From: a bacterium
GTDB lineage: Bacteria; Bdellovibrionota_B; Oligoflexia; Silvanigrellales; Silvanigrellaceae
Direction of reading: 5' to 3'
DNA length: 57,560 bases
NCBI GenBank assembly: GCA_009918675.1
Contig: RGDM01000020.1
Span: forward strand, 1-57,560
Shown here: one piece after another, positions 8,559 through 17,286 of the stretch
Layout: each line of letters opens with the position of its first letter
Numbering within the stretch: position 1 is the first letter of the stretch
Made by a program: the position numbers and the translations under genes
Notes under the pieces: model-generated
What the model was told of the DNA's origin: nothing
The model's database searches: none
What the model saw: the letters and a program-made list of their open reading frames with translations, nothing else

Positions 8559-10385
8559 TTAAGGGAGGTCTGCCAAGTTCGCCTGTGTGCTCGCTCCTGT
8601 CGAAACCTCACGGCTGGCTTTTAAGATAATCGCAACGGCGGAGTCGGGGTTTACATCAACCACTCGCGCAAGTGCGACTCTATCGCGCGTCACGAGTTCA
8701 TCCGAGAAACCATAGGAATCGCCCTGTGGCATAAACAATTCGACATCGTCTCCAACACTAAACGGGTTGCGGCCATCCGTTCCCTGCAGGTACACAGCCC
8801 GCCCAGGTCCGGCATGGGTGTAGGTGCCGTCTTCCGTGGCCACCACCACGGCAGGGGCCGTGTTAGGGCGGCCCGGCGCATTCGGGTCGATCGGGACGTA
8901 GAGGTTTTTGTTGAGTGGGATAAGGACGTCGGAGGGGTTGATTTCCGCCCCGCTATCCTCTGCAACCATCAATGCATAACCACTCGGACTGCTGCGAACA
9001 ACCCCAACAATTCCTGTGTATGTATAGAGTTCGCCGTCGGCTTTGATCGGCTCTAGATGGGTTAAAAGCGAGGTTTGTTTGAGGGCCAGAAAGCGTTCAC
9101 CTGGGTTTGGCGGGCGGTCGTAAAAACGTGCAATCAGATTTCGCCCCTGACCTGCAAGCATCGGTGAATTCGGATTTGAAACGATTTCTGCCACCGAGTT
9201 CGCTACGGTCGCTGATAAAAGACCAGGCAGCCTGATCATGTATGTTGCATTCACAGTTGGTTCGCCCACGGTGAGAAGGTTCTGATCCCCCGGTAAGTTC
9301 GCTGGATCAACCACGTCACCCTGCGGTCCAATCCAGCGGCTGACGTTCATGCTGAAAGTTTGCAAAGTCGCGAGCTCGACTTTTGGAGCGCCAAAAGGAT
9401 CTGCAATGTCTTGAACCGCAAGTTCCGGCGCCCGAGTTCCGGTGCTCGGGTAGAAAAGAAGTTTCATCCCGGGCTCGATTTTATCGGGATCAGTCACCTC
9501 GGGATTCAAAACCCAGAGGCGGGGCCACCACATCGCATCGTCGAGAAGTTGGTCGGCAATATCCCAAAGGGTATCCCCTGGCTGAACCACATACTCGGCT
9601 GGACCCTCCCCAGGTTTCAAGGGTGGAATCGATTCAGCCAATTTTTTTGCCAAATTCATTTTCGCCATTCGACGTTGTTTTCGCCGCGTAGCCGCTGATT
9701 CTGCTGGCTGAGACTCTGAGCTTTGTTCTGCAGGTGACACGCTTTCGTCAGCGCCTGCCGGGGGAGCGGCTGGAAGTCCGCTTGCCGACAATGCGTCGGG
9801 CGATGGGGGTGTATCTTCAGCGCTGGGTAGAGGAGCTGCGTTTGGCGGCAGTGTTGCTTTCGAGTTTGCTTGCCCGTTGGAGTTTGCTGGCACGTTTGAG
9901 GTGTTTGCTGCTGCCGGGTTCAAGTTCTTGGCAGCTGCCTCTGCATTTGCGCTATTTGTTGAGCCGGAGTTGTTTTTTTGAGCCGAATTCGCATTGGCCG
10001 AGGCAAAATTAGTTCCATTGAAGGAATTATTTTTTGAATTCGCTTTGGTATTGCCAAGTGAACCATTCACGCTGTTTGAGTTGTTGCTCAGTGCATTGTT
10101 TTTGAGACTATTTCCGGAATTAGCATTGTTTGAGTTGCTTTCAACAAGATCGCTATTGGCGTTGTTTGGTTTATTTTCAGATGAGTTCGCGCCATCAGAT
10201 TCAAGTTCTTCGCTATCAAGAACTTCATTGCTTGAGTTTTTGCTGCCAGCCTTACCAGTGCTTTCACCAATGGCATTTGCACCGTTGATGTTGCCGAGGT
10301 TGTTTAGGTTGTTTTGTGCATGCGCGGCGCTCAAAGCACACCACCAAGCAACTGCAAGCAACCCAAGACCAGCGCGCAATTTCAT
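8559..10385 (-). CDS. Exported LysM-domain protein with Asn/Ser/Ala-rich low-complexity region
   Basis: A 608-residue protein with a signal peptide (residues 1-23, ending SAAHAQ). Residues about 24-180 are strongly enriched in Asn, Ser, Ala and Gly with repeated N-S and N-N steps; a Pro/Ala/Glu-rich stretch follows to about 235, then a basic segment (TRRKQRRMAKMNLAKKL). A LysM domain lies at about 262-312 (VVQPGDTLWDIADQLLDD and KIEPGMKLLFYPS). The C-terminal 290 residues are a conserved-looking, beta-rich region I cannot name. The protein likely binds peptidoglycan in the periplasm. Its ATG overlaps the stop of the upstream lipoprotein gene (ATGA), so the two are probably made together. Confidence 0.88.
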   Translation of the reverse strand: MKLRAGLGLLAVAWWCALSAAHAQNNLNNLGNINGANAIGESTGKAGSKNSSNEVLDSEELESDGANSSENKPNNANSDLVESNSNNANSGNSLKNNALSNNSNSVNGSLGNTKANSKNNSFNGTNFASANANSAQKNNSGSTNSANAEAAAKNLNPAAANTSNVPANSNGQANSKATLPPNAAPLPSAEDTPPSPDALSASGLPAAPPAGADESVSPAEQSSESQPAESAATRRKQRRMAKMNLAKKLAESIPPLKPGEGPAEYVVQPGDTLWDIADQLLDDAMWWPRLWVLNPEVTDPDKIEPGMKLLFYPSTGTRAPELAVQDIADPFGAPKVELATLQTFSMNVSRWIGPQGDVVDPANLPGDQNLLTVGEPTVNATYMIRLPGLLSATVANSVAEIVSNPNSPMLAGQGRNLIARFYDRPPNPGERFLALKQTSLLTHLEPIKADGELYTYTGIVGVVRSSPSGYALMVAEDSGAEINPSDVLIPLNKNLYVPIDPNAPGRPNTAPAVVVATEDGTYTHAGPGRAVYLQGTDGRNPFSVGDDVELFMPQGDSYGFSDELVTRDRVALARVVDVNPDSAVAIILKASREVSTGASTQANLADLP

Positions 10386-11518
10386 TGCAACGAACCCCCA
10401 GCAATCTTTTCAAGCGCAGCCCGCGCTCGCAGGGCAACATCTGATTGCGGAGAAAGTGCAATCACTTCGCGATAAAGTTGTGCTGCTTTTTGCGGTGCCT
10501 GGCTCAGTTCCTGAATGCGTCCCTCAAGCCACTTGGCGCGTGGCAACTGAGGGTCATTCGGATGTTGCAGATAAAAAGTTCTCAGGTGTGGCAGCGCTTG
10601 TTGTGGGCTTTTGAGTTCTACATATGCTTCGGCAAGTGTGAGTTCTGCAATGTTGCTCAGAGGGCTATTTGGAAAACGTTGCTGAAAATTTTCAAGGCTC
10701 TGCGCGGCCCGGCCAAACTCACCCTGTTCCAATAAAGCAACACCGTTATCAACAATTTTCTGCGCGCTTTCTGGCATAAGAGATTTTTCTTTGGCGACAT
10801 TGTCGAATTCGTTTTCGAATCGATCGAGGGGGCCGGCAGTTCCCAGCGCTGGCACGAGTGAATGTCTGTTTGCAGAATTCGCATTGCTGACAGCTTGGCG
10901 AATACTTGCCGAATCATCTTCATACAAACCCGAGCGCTGGCCTTTCAAAATAACTTCGAACTTTCGCTGCAGTGTTGCAACTTTCTCGCGCAGCGACATG
11001 ACTTCAACTTTTAACTGAGCAAATTCATTTGATGATAGCTGCGCATTTGCTGATTTTTCGACAGCTGTCGTGTTCTCGAGTGGCTGTTGGATTTTTTCTG
11101 GGCTTTTTTTGTTTGAAGCTAACTCACTGCTCGGTTGAGCCGTGTCGGCAGTCGCAGGAGTCCCAGGGGTCGCATGTTGAGAATTCGCGGATGTTCCCGT
11201 TGTTGCAGCGGGTGCTGTAGCAGATCCTTGTGTTGGAGCTTGGGTTCCATTCTGCGCTGCCGCCGGACCCGAACTTTGTGCTGCGGCAGCAGGAGGATTC
11301 TGCACACTAAGAGCCAAACCTGGTGAGGTTTGTGTTGGTGCACCCGAGGTATTTGTCGCATTGTTGGCTGAACTCGATGCGCATGCGGTGAGGGTTAAAA
11401 GCCCGGAGATTGCAACAAGCCAACTCAAAGGCACATGACGCGTGAATGAACCCGCAGAGGGTGGCGTTTTCGACTTGTGTTGTTCAGCTTGGATGCTGGA
11501 CAAATCTATTCCTTTCAT
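10382..11518 (-). CDS. Lipoprotein with coiled coil and C-terminal TPR repeats (YbgF/CpoB-like)
   Basis: A 378-residue protein from the ATG at 11518, which has AGGGAGAG upstream (the frame is open further 5', without support). After a long 30-residue n-region, LTLTACASSS forms a lipobox with Cys about 46. A Thr/Ala/Pro/Gln-rich linker (about 50-165) follows, then a coiled coil around KVEVMSLREKVATLQRKFEV, then from about 265 TPR-like repeats (ALLEQGEFGRAAQSLENFQQ, AEAYVELKSPQQALPHL, AAQLYREVIALSPQSD). This order matches CpoB/YbgF, which coordinates peptidoglycan synthesis with outer-membrane constriction, but no tol-pal genes are nearby. It overlaps the LysM gene. Confidence 0.85.
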   Translation of the reverse strand: MKGIDLSSIQAEQHKSKTPPSAGSFTRHVPLSWLVAISGLLTLTACASSSANNATNTSGAPTQTSPGLALSVQNPPAAAAQSSGPAAAQNGTQAPTQGSATAPAATTGTSANSQHATPGTPATADTAQPSSELASNKKSPEKIQQPLENTTAVEKSANAQLSSNEFAQLKVEVMSLREKVATLQRKFEVILKGQRSGLYEDDSASIRQAVSNANSANRHSLVPALGTAGPLDRFENEFDNVAKEKSLMPESAQKIVDNGVALLEQGEFGRAAQSLENFQQRFPNSPLSNIAELTLAEAYVELKSPQQALPHLRTFYLQHPNDPQLPRAKWLEGRIQELSQAPQKAAQLYREVIALSPQSDVALRARAALEKIAGGSLQ

Positions 11519-11655
11519 AGGACTCTCCCTTTTGACGCAAGGCTCCAAGCGGAGTTTAAGGGAGCTCAGGCAAAATTTGGGTGGACTTCTTTGCCCCTCT
11601 GTCAACTCCCGCTTGCAAGTGCTGTTCTTGCCGTTGCTTTCAAGGAGAAAGTGCA

Positions 11656-12465
11656 ATGAGTTCTGCAGATAACTCTTGGATCATCCTCACCGGGTCCTCG
11701 CGAGGGCTTGGTCATGCGCTGGCATCTGCGTTTCGCAGGCAAGGTTTCAAAGTGTGTAGTTTGGTCAGAAAAGGCAGTGTTGAGCAGGCTCGGCCTGTTT
11801 CAGACAAATGCATTGCCTGGGATCTGGAAGCCGCCTGGACGTTAAATCCTGCTGAGGAATTGCTGCAATTTGTCAGTAGCCACGCGGTGATTGGATATGT
11901 TCACGGCGCAGGTTTGCTTGGGCCGATGTCCGAGAAGCCCGATCCGCGCGAAGGCGTTGCGTGGAATGCATGGTGGCAATCCTATCATGCAACAATGCGA
12001 GTCAATCATACCGCCGGTGTGGAGATACTTTGCGCGATCCGCGCGTCTTTACAGGCATGGAAGGTTGGAGAAAACAAAAGAGCGCCTTTTGTTGCACACA
12101 TATCCAGCGGAGCAGCAATAAAGCCCTATGTTGGTTGGGATGCTTATTGCTCGAGTAAAGCAGCAATTCTTATGGAATTTAAATGTCTCGCCGCGGCGTT
12201 TGACGCCGACCAACTTGGAGTTTTTTCAATTGCACCCGGCACTATCATGACCGACATGATGCGGCAGGTTCTTGCTGCGGATCCAAATGCGTTTCCAGCA
12301 TTGCCGAAATTCAAATCGCTGCAAAACAGTGGTGGACTCGTTGATCCAGCGCAGCCAGCAGCGCAAGTGGCCCGCTGGTTATTGGGCTCGACAGCCGACC
12401 AACTCATGCCGTGGCATGGCGAACTTTACGATGTTCGCATGAACAACCCACTCACGAAGTCATAA
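11656..12465 (+). CDS. Short-chain dehydrogenase/reductase (SDR family)
   Basis: A 269-residue NAD(P)H-dependent oxidoreductase. I start at the ATG at 11656 with AAGGAGAAA upstream; the frame extends to 11581 but adds an unlikely Cys-rich leader. The cofactor motif TGSSRGLG is at residues about 12-19, and YCSSK gives the catalytic Tyr (about 164) and Lys (168), preceded by a Ser in AHISSGAA. The sequence SIAPGTIMTDM is the usual SDR loop after the active site. It resembles the sepiapterin-reductase-like branch, but the substrate cannot be told. Its last 40 bases overlap the convergent ispA gene. Confidence 0.9.
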   Translation: MSSADNSWIILTGSSRGLGHALASAFRRQGFKVCSLVRKGSVEQARPVSDKCIAWDLEAAWTLNPAEELLQFVSSHAVIGYVHGAGLLGPMSEKPDPREGVAWNAWWQSYHATMRVNHTAGVEILCAIRASLQAWKVGENKRAPFVAHISSGAAIKPYVGWDAYCSSKAAILMEFKCLAAAFDADQLGVFSIAPGTIMTDMMRQVLAADPNAFPALPKFKSLQNSGGLVDPAQPAAQVARWLLGSTADQLMPWHGELYDVRMNNPLTKS

Positions 12466-13421
12466 ATTGGCTGAAAACTTCCGCTAGAAACCGAGACTCC
12501 TGAAAGATTTGCGAGTTTCGTACGCAAGGATTCGATGTCATTTAGTGCCTGTTTGGTAAGTTCTTCGGCGCGTTTCGTGGCATTTTCAAGCCCAAGAACT
12601 TTAACCGCTGTCAGTTTGTTTTGCTGTTCGTCTTTGCCCGCTGTCTTTCCGAGAAGAATTGAATTTTGCGTGACATCCAAGACATCGTCGACGATTTGAA
12701 ATGCAAGACCAGCTGTTTGTCCTGCTGATTCTGCGTGCATCAACAACTCATCGAGTTGCTTCTGAGTGAGCGTCTTGAATTTTCCCAAGGGCTCTAACGA
12801 GCATCCCACGAGCAATCCAAGTGAAAATGCGCAACCTAACAAGGCACCGGTTTTTAAATTGTGAATTGTCTTAAGCATGTCCCAGCTGATATTTGTCGTC
12901 GTATTTGTTTGCGACAAATCCAGCCACTGACCGGCAATCATGCCTCGTTGCCCGGCGTTGCGTGAAAGGATTTCGACACAGCGCAGTGCCGTTCGAGCAT
13001 CAGCACCGTGGTCAGCAAGCTGCGCCAAAACTGCAAAAGCTTGGGTCAGCAGTGCATCGCCCACCAAAAGCGCGTTGGCCTCGCCAAAGACCTTATGAGT
13101 GGTTGGTTTTCCGCGCCTGAAATCGTCGTTGTCCATGCACGGCAGATCATCATGCACGAGTGAATAGGTGTGCACGAGCTCAAGTGCAGCAGCAGTTGAA
13201 AGAACGGCAGGATGCCGGGCTGAAGTTCCGCACGCCTCTGCCATCAGGCAGACAATCCAGGGGCGCACGCGCTTTCCACCGGATTCCAGAGGGTAGATCA
13301 TGGCTTTATTGATTTGTTCAGCGATGGCCAGTGAAGTTGTATCATTCTCAGGTAAATATGCAGTGACATCAGCAAAGGCCGTTAAAAGAGTCTTTTCCAG
13401 GCTTGTCTTGAAATCTGCCAC
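12426..13421 (-). CDS. ispA: Polyprenyl (farnesyl/geranylgeranyl) diphosphate synthase
   Basis: A 331-residue trans-isoprenyl diphosphate synthase. The first aspartate-rich motif is in VHDDLPCMDNDDFRRGKPTT (about residues 92-111) and the second in FQIVDDVLDVT (about 240), with the GGKRVRP substrate motif near residue 48. The 'DDLPCMDNDD' spacing is typical of bacterial IspA-type enzymes that make farnesyl diphosphate. It condenses isopentenyl diphosphate units for quinone and undecaprenyl synthesis. The start is a GTG at 13421 with GGAGGACGAC upstream. It is the third gene of the operon with marC and the transglutaminase-like lipoprotein. The 3' end overlaps the SDR gene by 40 bases. Confidence 0.95.
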   Translation of the reverse strand: MADFKTSLEKTLLTAFADVTAYLPENDTTSLAIAEQINKAMIYPLESGGKRVRPWIVCLMAEACGTSARHPAVLSTAAALELVHTYSLVHDDLPCMDNDDFRRGKPTTHKVFGEANALLVGDALLTQAFAVLAQLADHGADARTALRCVEILSRNAGQRGMIAGQWLDLSQTNTTTNISWDMLKTIHNLKTGALLGCAFSLGLLVGCSLEPLGKFKTLTQKQLDELLMHAESAGQTAGLAFQIVDDVLDVTQNSILLGKTAGKDEQQNKLTAVKVLGLENATKRAEELTKQALNDIESLRTKLANLSGVSVSSGSFQPIYDFVSGLFMRTS

Positions 13422-13449
13422 GTCGTCCTCCGGAACCAGTGCCGGAGTC

Positions 13450-14091
13450 TTATCTTAAATTTTGACCAAATTCATGCACCACCGTGGTCAATCCGTTAAT
13501 GACGAATTGAATCGCAACAGCGGCAAGAATGAGTCCCATGAGACGAGTCAGGAGATTTAGACCTGTTTTACCAATGACCCGATAAAGCAGCGGACCCATT
13601 TTCAAAACCAGATTGCACAGGGCGACCGCACAGACAATCGCAAGGACCAAGAGAAAGAGACTTTCTGGCGACTTGGCTTTTGATGACTGAAGAACCACTG
13701 TTGAGATTGCTCCGGGACCCGCGAGCAGTGGGGTGGCGAGTGGGAAAATAGAGATGTCGTCCCGCTGCAAACTTTCGTCGCGCTCTTCGTCTTTAACTCG
13801 TGCTCGATTGGCTCCTAGCTGTTCGATCGCGAATTTAAAGAGAAGTAGGCCGCCTGCGATTTGGAACGAGGGCAAGGTGGCGCCGAAGATATTGAACAGT
13901 GACATTCCCGAAATAGCGAAAAGAATAAGAATTGAGCAGGCGACAATCGTCGCCTTTCGGCGGATTCTTTTCAACGATTCATCGCTGAATCGATCTGTTA
14001 AACCCAAATAAACAGGAATCACCGCGAACGGGTCGACGATAACGAAAATGGAGATAAAAGAATTGAATGCATCGGCAAGCAACCCACTCAT
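13450..14091 (-). CDS. MarC-family inner membrane protein
   Basis: A 213-residue protein with six predicted hydrophobic segments. The opening (LADAFNSFISIFVIVDPFAVIPVYLGL) and the later LATPLLAGPGAISTVVL are diagnostic of the MarC/UPF0056 family. Members are multi-pass inner-membrane proteins whose transport substrate is not established. It lies 28 bases upstream of ispA, and its ATG overlaps the stop of the upstream lipoprotein gene by four bases. Confidence 0.93.
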   Translation of the reverse strand: MSGLLADAFNSFISIFVIVDPFAVIPVYLGLTDRFSDESLKRIRRKATIVACSILILFAISGMSLFNIFGATLPSFQIAGGLLLFKFAIEQLGANRARVKDEERDESLQRDDISIFPLATPLLAGPGAISTVVLQSSKAKSPESLFLLVLAIVCAVALCNLVLKMGPLLYRVIGKTGLNLLTRLMGLILAAVAIQFVINGLTTVVHEFGQNLR

Positions 14092-15287
14092 TTCAAGCTC
14101 AACAAATCATTTACAGGGTTGGCTTTCATCGATGCTGCATAGAGATCATTGAGTTTGCTGAAATAAAGTTTGAAATCTTTGACCGACGGTTGTGTCCATA
14201 GAAAGTCTGGGTGCAGCGGGGTTATCCACTCACCACCAATAATTTCACCCGCGGCATTCAACTCCAAGGTGTATTGGTAACTGACACGCCAGTCCCCCAC
14301 TTCTGCTTGTCCTGTTTCATTAAAATTGTGAACATTGGGAGGGTCAATTTCAATTTTGAATCGAAGATCCGTTTGAATTTTTAGTTCACGGACTGTCCCA
14401 GGAGCAGCTTTTCCAGCTGTAGGCGGTTGTTCATTTAATATATAAGATTTGTATTCATAGATCGGGTAATTCCAAACTTCCTCGCCATTGACGAGATCAC
14501 CCACCAGTGTTTGTCCCCATTCTCCCACGTAGTTGGCAAGAACAAGATGGAAGGATCCAGGATTTACGTCTTGGCATTCGGTGAGTCCTTGAGGGAGTCC
14601 TTGGTCTCCGCTCGATTCCCAGCCTGGCTTTGCTTTCGCGTTGCAGCGAGCTCCCACCATTCGCACGCCGCCATCTGCGAATTGTGCCATGTAGAGTGCA
14701 AGGAGCGCTTTAATATCCGAGGCACCAAATGGTATTTCAATTCCATCCGCACTTTTCACAATCACCGGGCGCGGTTCACGGAAGTGAGCAGCAGCAGCGG
14801 CCCAGCCGTTACAGATTCCACGCCATTGTTCATCGGTTGAGTTGTTTCTTTTGCGCTCGTAGTCGAGCAATGGATAATTCCAATTGCCGGTTAGAATGTC
14901 GTATTTTTCTGCGGGAGAAAGTTCGAGTCGCTCGCGCATCGACATCTTGCTGACCTGCTCCTTGCTTGGTGCAGGATATGTTTTGAAGTCGAGCGCTGGG
15001 GTTGCGTTCCAGCGCCATGCAAGTCCGCCGCGGTAGTTTGGCCAATAACTGTCAGACCAAGGACGTTTTTCTTCGCTCACCACGGCAGCCATTTTTAATT
15101 TGTCGAAACGTCTCTCTAGTAAGGTATTTTCGAGCAATAAATTGCCGGGATTATTTGCTTCATTCCATGCTTCTTGTGTGTCGTTCGAAGTCTTTGACCC
15201 GAAAAGCTTTTTGCAGCCGCTGTTGGTTCCAACAGACAATCCTAAAGCTAACACCGCAAGTCCTGCCATCGCAGAGGTACGCTTCAT
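14088..15287 (-). CDS. Exported transglutaminase-elicitor-like protein
   Basis: A 399-residue protein. I start it at the ATG at 15287, with AGGGAAAGG nine bases upstream; a TTG at 15320 would add eleven basic residues. Residues 1-25 are a signal sequence, and a Cys at the end (NSGCKKLF) may be lipidated although the box is not canonical. The segment RGICNGWAAAAAHF (Cys about 159) resembles the nucleophile region of the 'transglutaminase elicitor' family first known from Phytophthora and also found in bacteria; later His/Asp partners (NPGSFHLVLANYVG) fit. It may cross-link or cleave proteins or peptides in the envelope. It is the first gene of the operon with marC and ispA. Confidence 0.75.
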   Translation of the reverse strand: MKRTSAMAGLAVLALGLSVGTNSGCKKLFGSKTSNDTQEAWNEANNPGNLLLENTLLERRFDKLKMAAVVSEEKRPWSDSYWPNYRGGLAWRWNATPALDFKTYPAPSKEQVSKMSMRERLELSPAEKYDILTGNWNYPLLDYERKRNNSTDEQWRGICNGWAAAAAHFREPRPVIVKSADGIEIPFGASDIKALLALYMAQFADGGVRMVGARCNAKAKPGWESSGDQGLPQGLTECQDVNPGSFHLVLANYVGEWGQTLVGDLVNGEEVWNYPIYEYKSYILNEQPPTAGKAAPGTVRELKIQTDLRFKIEIDPPNVHNFNETGQAEVGDWRVSYQYTLELNAAGEIIGGEWITPLHPDFLWTQPSVKDFKLYFSKLNDLYAASMKANPVNDLLSLK

Positions 15288-15381
15288 CGGCCAAAACCTT
15301 TCCCTAGAGAATCTCTTCAAAGGCTCGTCTGGAGTTTGAAGCTCCTCCTTGCAGAGAGGAAGGGGCGTTGTGAGAGAGATG

Positions 15382-17166
15382 TCACATCCTCGACGGTGCA
15401 GGAATTCCCAGGAGTTCCAAACCCTGTTTCATAATTCTTGCCGCGGATTGAACCAGCAGGAGTCGGCTATTGCGTAGCGCACCTTCGCTCGATCGGATCG
15501 GGCAAGCTTCGTAGAAGCGATTGAAGGTTTTCGCCAAGTCATAGAGATACCCGGCAACAACACTCGGGCGCAGCTGAGCAGCAGCCTGCTGGGCGAAATC
15601 ATTAAATCGGGTCAGGTGGAAAAGCAGTGCGCGCTCTTCTGTCTCGTGCAGTTCAACAACGTTGCTGCTTTGCGGATGGCCCTGTTTTTCCAAAATATTG
15701 CAACAGCGCGCATGCATGTACTGCAGATATGGGCCGGTGTCGCCATCGAGTTTCAACCACTCATCAAGAATGAAGGTGACTTGTGTTGAGTTGTCTACTC
15801 TCAGCATTCCATACTTGAGAGCTCCAATCGTAACCTCTTCAGCGGTTTTACCGATATCGGCATCGCTCCAGGTGCCGCGGTAGCGTTCAAGATAATCGTG
15901 AGTCACTTTCGCTTCCATGGCCGAGCGAAGATCGAGAAGCTTTAGGCCGGTCATGGAGCGTGAACTAAACGGTTTGCCGTCTGCAGTGTTGACAGTTTCA
16001 TAGAGGAGAGTTGATGATTTGCTGGCTTGTGGATACCCCATCAACTCAGCGGTTTTGTAGAGCTGCTGGAAATGAAGTTTTTGACGTTGGTCAACGACAA
16101 CAATGCTTGCCGTGACTTTTGGATCGGCAAACTTTCGTCGCAGCAGTTCGAGGTCTTTGGTGATATACAGGCCGTTGCCATCAGACTTCAAGAACATCGC
16201 AAAGCCCAATTTAAAAGGGCTGAGGTCGATGCCAATAGCACCCTGGTCTTGAACGAAGAATCCTTCGGCAAATTTTTCGCGAACCAAGGTACGCGAAGGT
16301 TCGTCACATTCGCTTTCATAAAACCAGGTGTCGAAATGCACGCCAAGCCAAGAATAAATGGAGCGCATTTGCTCGAGACTCCAGTCTCGCGACTCAAGCC
16401 AGAGATCGTAGGCAGAACCTTTCTTGCTTTGCAATTGGCTCAGAATATCTGCGATTATAGTTCGGTTCGTTTGCTCTTTTTCAGTTCCAGTGTCTTGTTT
16501 AATAGCTTCATCCGCTTGTGCATAAATATCGCCGAGCCAATCTGCGCGTCCGGTTTTTGGAATTTCACCTTTGTACCGATTCTGCAGATACCAAAGGGTT
16601 TTTGCGATATGAGCGCCAAGGTCGCCTGGATATGTTGCCTTCACAACATCGTGACCCGCGTAATGCAAGATTCGACACACGGCGTCGCCAAGCACAAGGC
16701 AGCGTAAATGCCCAACGTGCATTGCTTTGTGCGTGTTAGGTTGTGAGTATTCGACAACAATCTTTTCTTTGACGCTCGGTGGAAGCTTTTCACCAGTAAA
16801 AAAACTATCTCTAGCGATCCGCTCAAAGAGTTTTTCTCCAACCGCTGCAGGGTTTTGATGAAAATTAAGATAGCCCTGAACGGCATCCACGTTGGTTATT
16901 GTCGAGCGGCTTTTTTGCAGGATGCGATTGGCCAGCTCCTGAGCGATCATGGGAGGAGCTTTGCGCAAGACTTTTGCGAAACTGAAGCAAGGAAAAGCGG
17001 CTTGCCCAAGTGAAAACTCGGGTGGAAGAGTCATCAGGCCAGCAACCTGGTTTGCCTCGAGGGAATGCTCAACGCCCCATTCACGACAGAGTTCGGCGAA
17101 ACTTTCGCAGACGAGTGTGACGATTTCCTTGCGAAACGGATCATGGCTCCAGGTGCCTTCGGACAT
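15382..17166 (-). CDS. argS: Arginyl-tRNA synthetase
   Basis: A 594-residue class I synthetase. The N-terminal Add-1 domain is followed by VEYSQPNTHKAMHVGHLRC, which holds the HIGH-type motif (HVGH). The second signature appears only as GKPFSSRSMTGLKLLDLRS, as in many ArgRS that lack a canonical KMSKS. The C-terminal DALR domain ends with AKTFNRFYEACPI and a terminal Met, typical of the family. It charges tRNA-Arg. I start at the ATG at 17166 (MSEGTWSH, GGAG ten bases upstream); a longer frame begins at 17220. It lies about 120 bases downstream of the aldehyde dehydrogenase gene on the same strand. Confidence 0.96.
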   Translation of the reverse strand: MSEGTWSHDPFRKEIVTLVCESFAELCREWGVEHSLEANQVAGLMTLPPEFSLGQAAFPCFSFAKVLRKAPPMIAQELANRILQKSRSTITNVDAVQGYLNFHQNPAAVGEKLFERIARDSFFTGEKLPPSVKEKIVVEYSQPNTHKAMHVGHLRCLVLGDAVCRILHYAGHDVVKATYPGDLGAHIAKTLWYLQNRYKGEIPKTGRADWLGDIYAQADEAIKQDTGTEKEQTNRTIIADILSQLQSKKGSAYDLWLESRDWSLEQMRSIYSWLGVHFDTWFYESECDEPSRTLVREKFAEGFFVQDQGAIGIDLSPFKLGFAMFLKSDGNGLYITKDLELLRRKFADPKVTASIVVVDQRQKLHFQQLYKTAELMGYPQASKSSTLLYETVNTADGKPFSSRSMTGLKLLDLRSAMEAKVTHDYLERYRGTWSDADIGKTAEEVTIGALKYGMLRVDNSTQVTFILDEWLKLDGDTGPYLQYMHARCCNILEKQGHPQSSNVVELHETEERALLFHLTRFNDFAQQAAAQLRPSVVAGYLYDLAKTFNRFYEACPIRSSEGALRNSRLLLVQSAARIMKQGLELLGIPAPSRM

Positions 17167-17286
17167 GTGCAGATGTCTCCAGATGCAGGTTGACATTTGA
17201 ATGTGATTCAACCGGGTCAAGGCGGCAACCTGCCGTGGGATTGAGCGGATGGATCATACAGATACGTTTAACAAATGTTTTGGCTC

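Noticed and set aside
12426..12465. 40-base tail-to-tail overlap of ispA with the SDR gene as a sign of an error
   Set aside because: Both proteins end with plausible family C-termini, and other convergent pairs in the window also overlap, so it fits a compact genome.
15940..15990. Missing KMSKS motif in ArgS
   Set aside because: Many arginyl-tRNA synthetases lack a canonical KMSKS; GKPFSSRSMTG is in the expected place, so it is not an anomaly.
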